Source: Bacteroidetes bacterium QH_1_64_81 (GTDB lineage Bacteria; Bacteroidota; Rhodothermia; Rhodothermales; Salinibacteraceae). From it: 13,003 nt of DNA. The notes below the pieces were generated by a model. It saw nothing but the letters and a program-made list of their open reading frames with translations, ran no database searches and was not told the DNA's origin. The translations under genes were made by a program, and so were the position numbers. This document shows positions 13,002-13,003 of this stretch, piece by piece; the first letter of the stretch is position 1, and the number at the start of each line of letters is the position of its first letter. Location of the stretch: NCBI GenBank assembly GCA_003022655.1, contig PXSX01000104.1, forward strand, positions 1-13,003, in the 5' to 3' direction.

Positions 13002-13003
13002 GA

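Noticed and set aside
1..13003. tRNA, rRNA, CRISPR array, transposase or toxin-antitoxin genes
   Set aside because: None were seen on either strand; the only repeats are the two palindromic elements and the short tandem duplication.

Overview
The window carries a glycerol-uptake and phosphorylation locus, probably from a halophilic Gram-negative bacterium of the Salinibacter/Rhodothermia type (Bacteroidota). This placement is inference. It rests on acidic, GC-rich proteins, an outer-membrane beta-barrel protein ending in phenylalanine, mostly absent Shine-Dalgarno sequences, and a locus built for glycerol, the osmolyte that Dunaliella releases in brines. No rRNA or other marker gene is present to confirm it.

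Eight genes lie on the minus strand, read from right to left: glycerol kinase (glpK, 8955-10538); two ABC ATPases (glpS-like, 7791-8855; glpT-like, 6447-7574); two permeases (glpP-like, 5497-6366; glpQ-like, 4646-5500, sharing 4 bp); a small DUF2160-type membrane protein (about 4071-4384, read open to 3932); a large periplasmic binding protein (glpV-like, 1604-3454); and an outer-membrane porin-like protein (194-1351). The order S-T-P-Q-DUF2160-V matches, as I remember it, the rhizobial GlpSTPQV glycerol ABC transporter. These glp letters follow that transporter, not the E. coli genes glpT, glpQ and glpP. On the plus strand, divergent from glpK, are an AraC-family regulator (10939-11847) and gpsA (11946-12971).

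Inferred working model: glycerol crosses the outer membrane through the porin, is bound by GlpV, imported by GlpPQ powered by GlpST, and phosphorylated by GlpK. The resulting glycerol 3-phosphate enters lipid synthesis or is oxidised to DHAP. No glpD or glpABC lies in the window. The adjacent AraC protein is the obvious candidate regulator.

Points that deserve attention are: two copies of a ~135-bp palindromic repeat with perfect terminal inverted repeats inside the operon, one of which supplies the last codons of a permease; complementary motif losses in the two ATPases, predicting one good and one degenerate ATP site; a hydrophobic C-terminal helix on the GlpS-like ATPase; a probable frame slip at the end of the DUF2160 gene, where its extended frame runs through a terminator-like hairpin; and a 14-bp motif shared between the regions upstream of glpK and glpV, with a weaker relative upstream of the porin.
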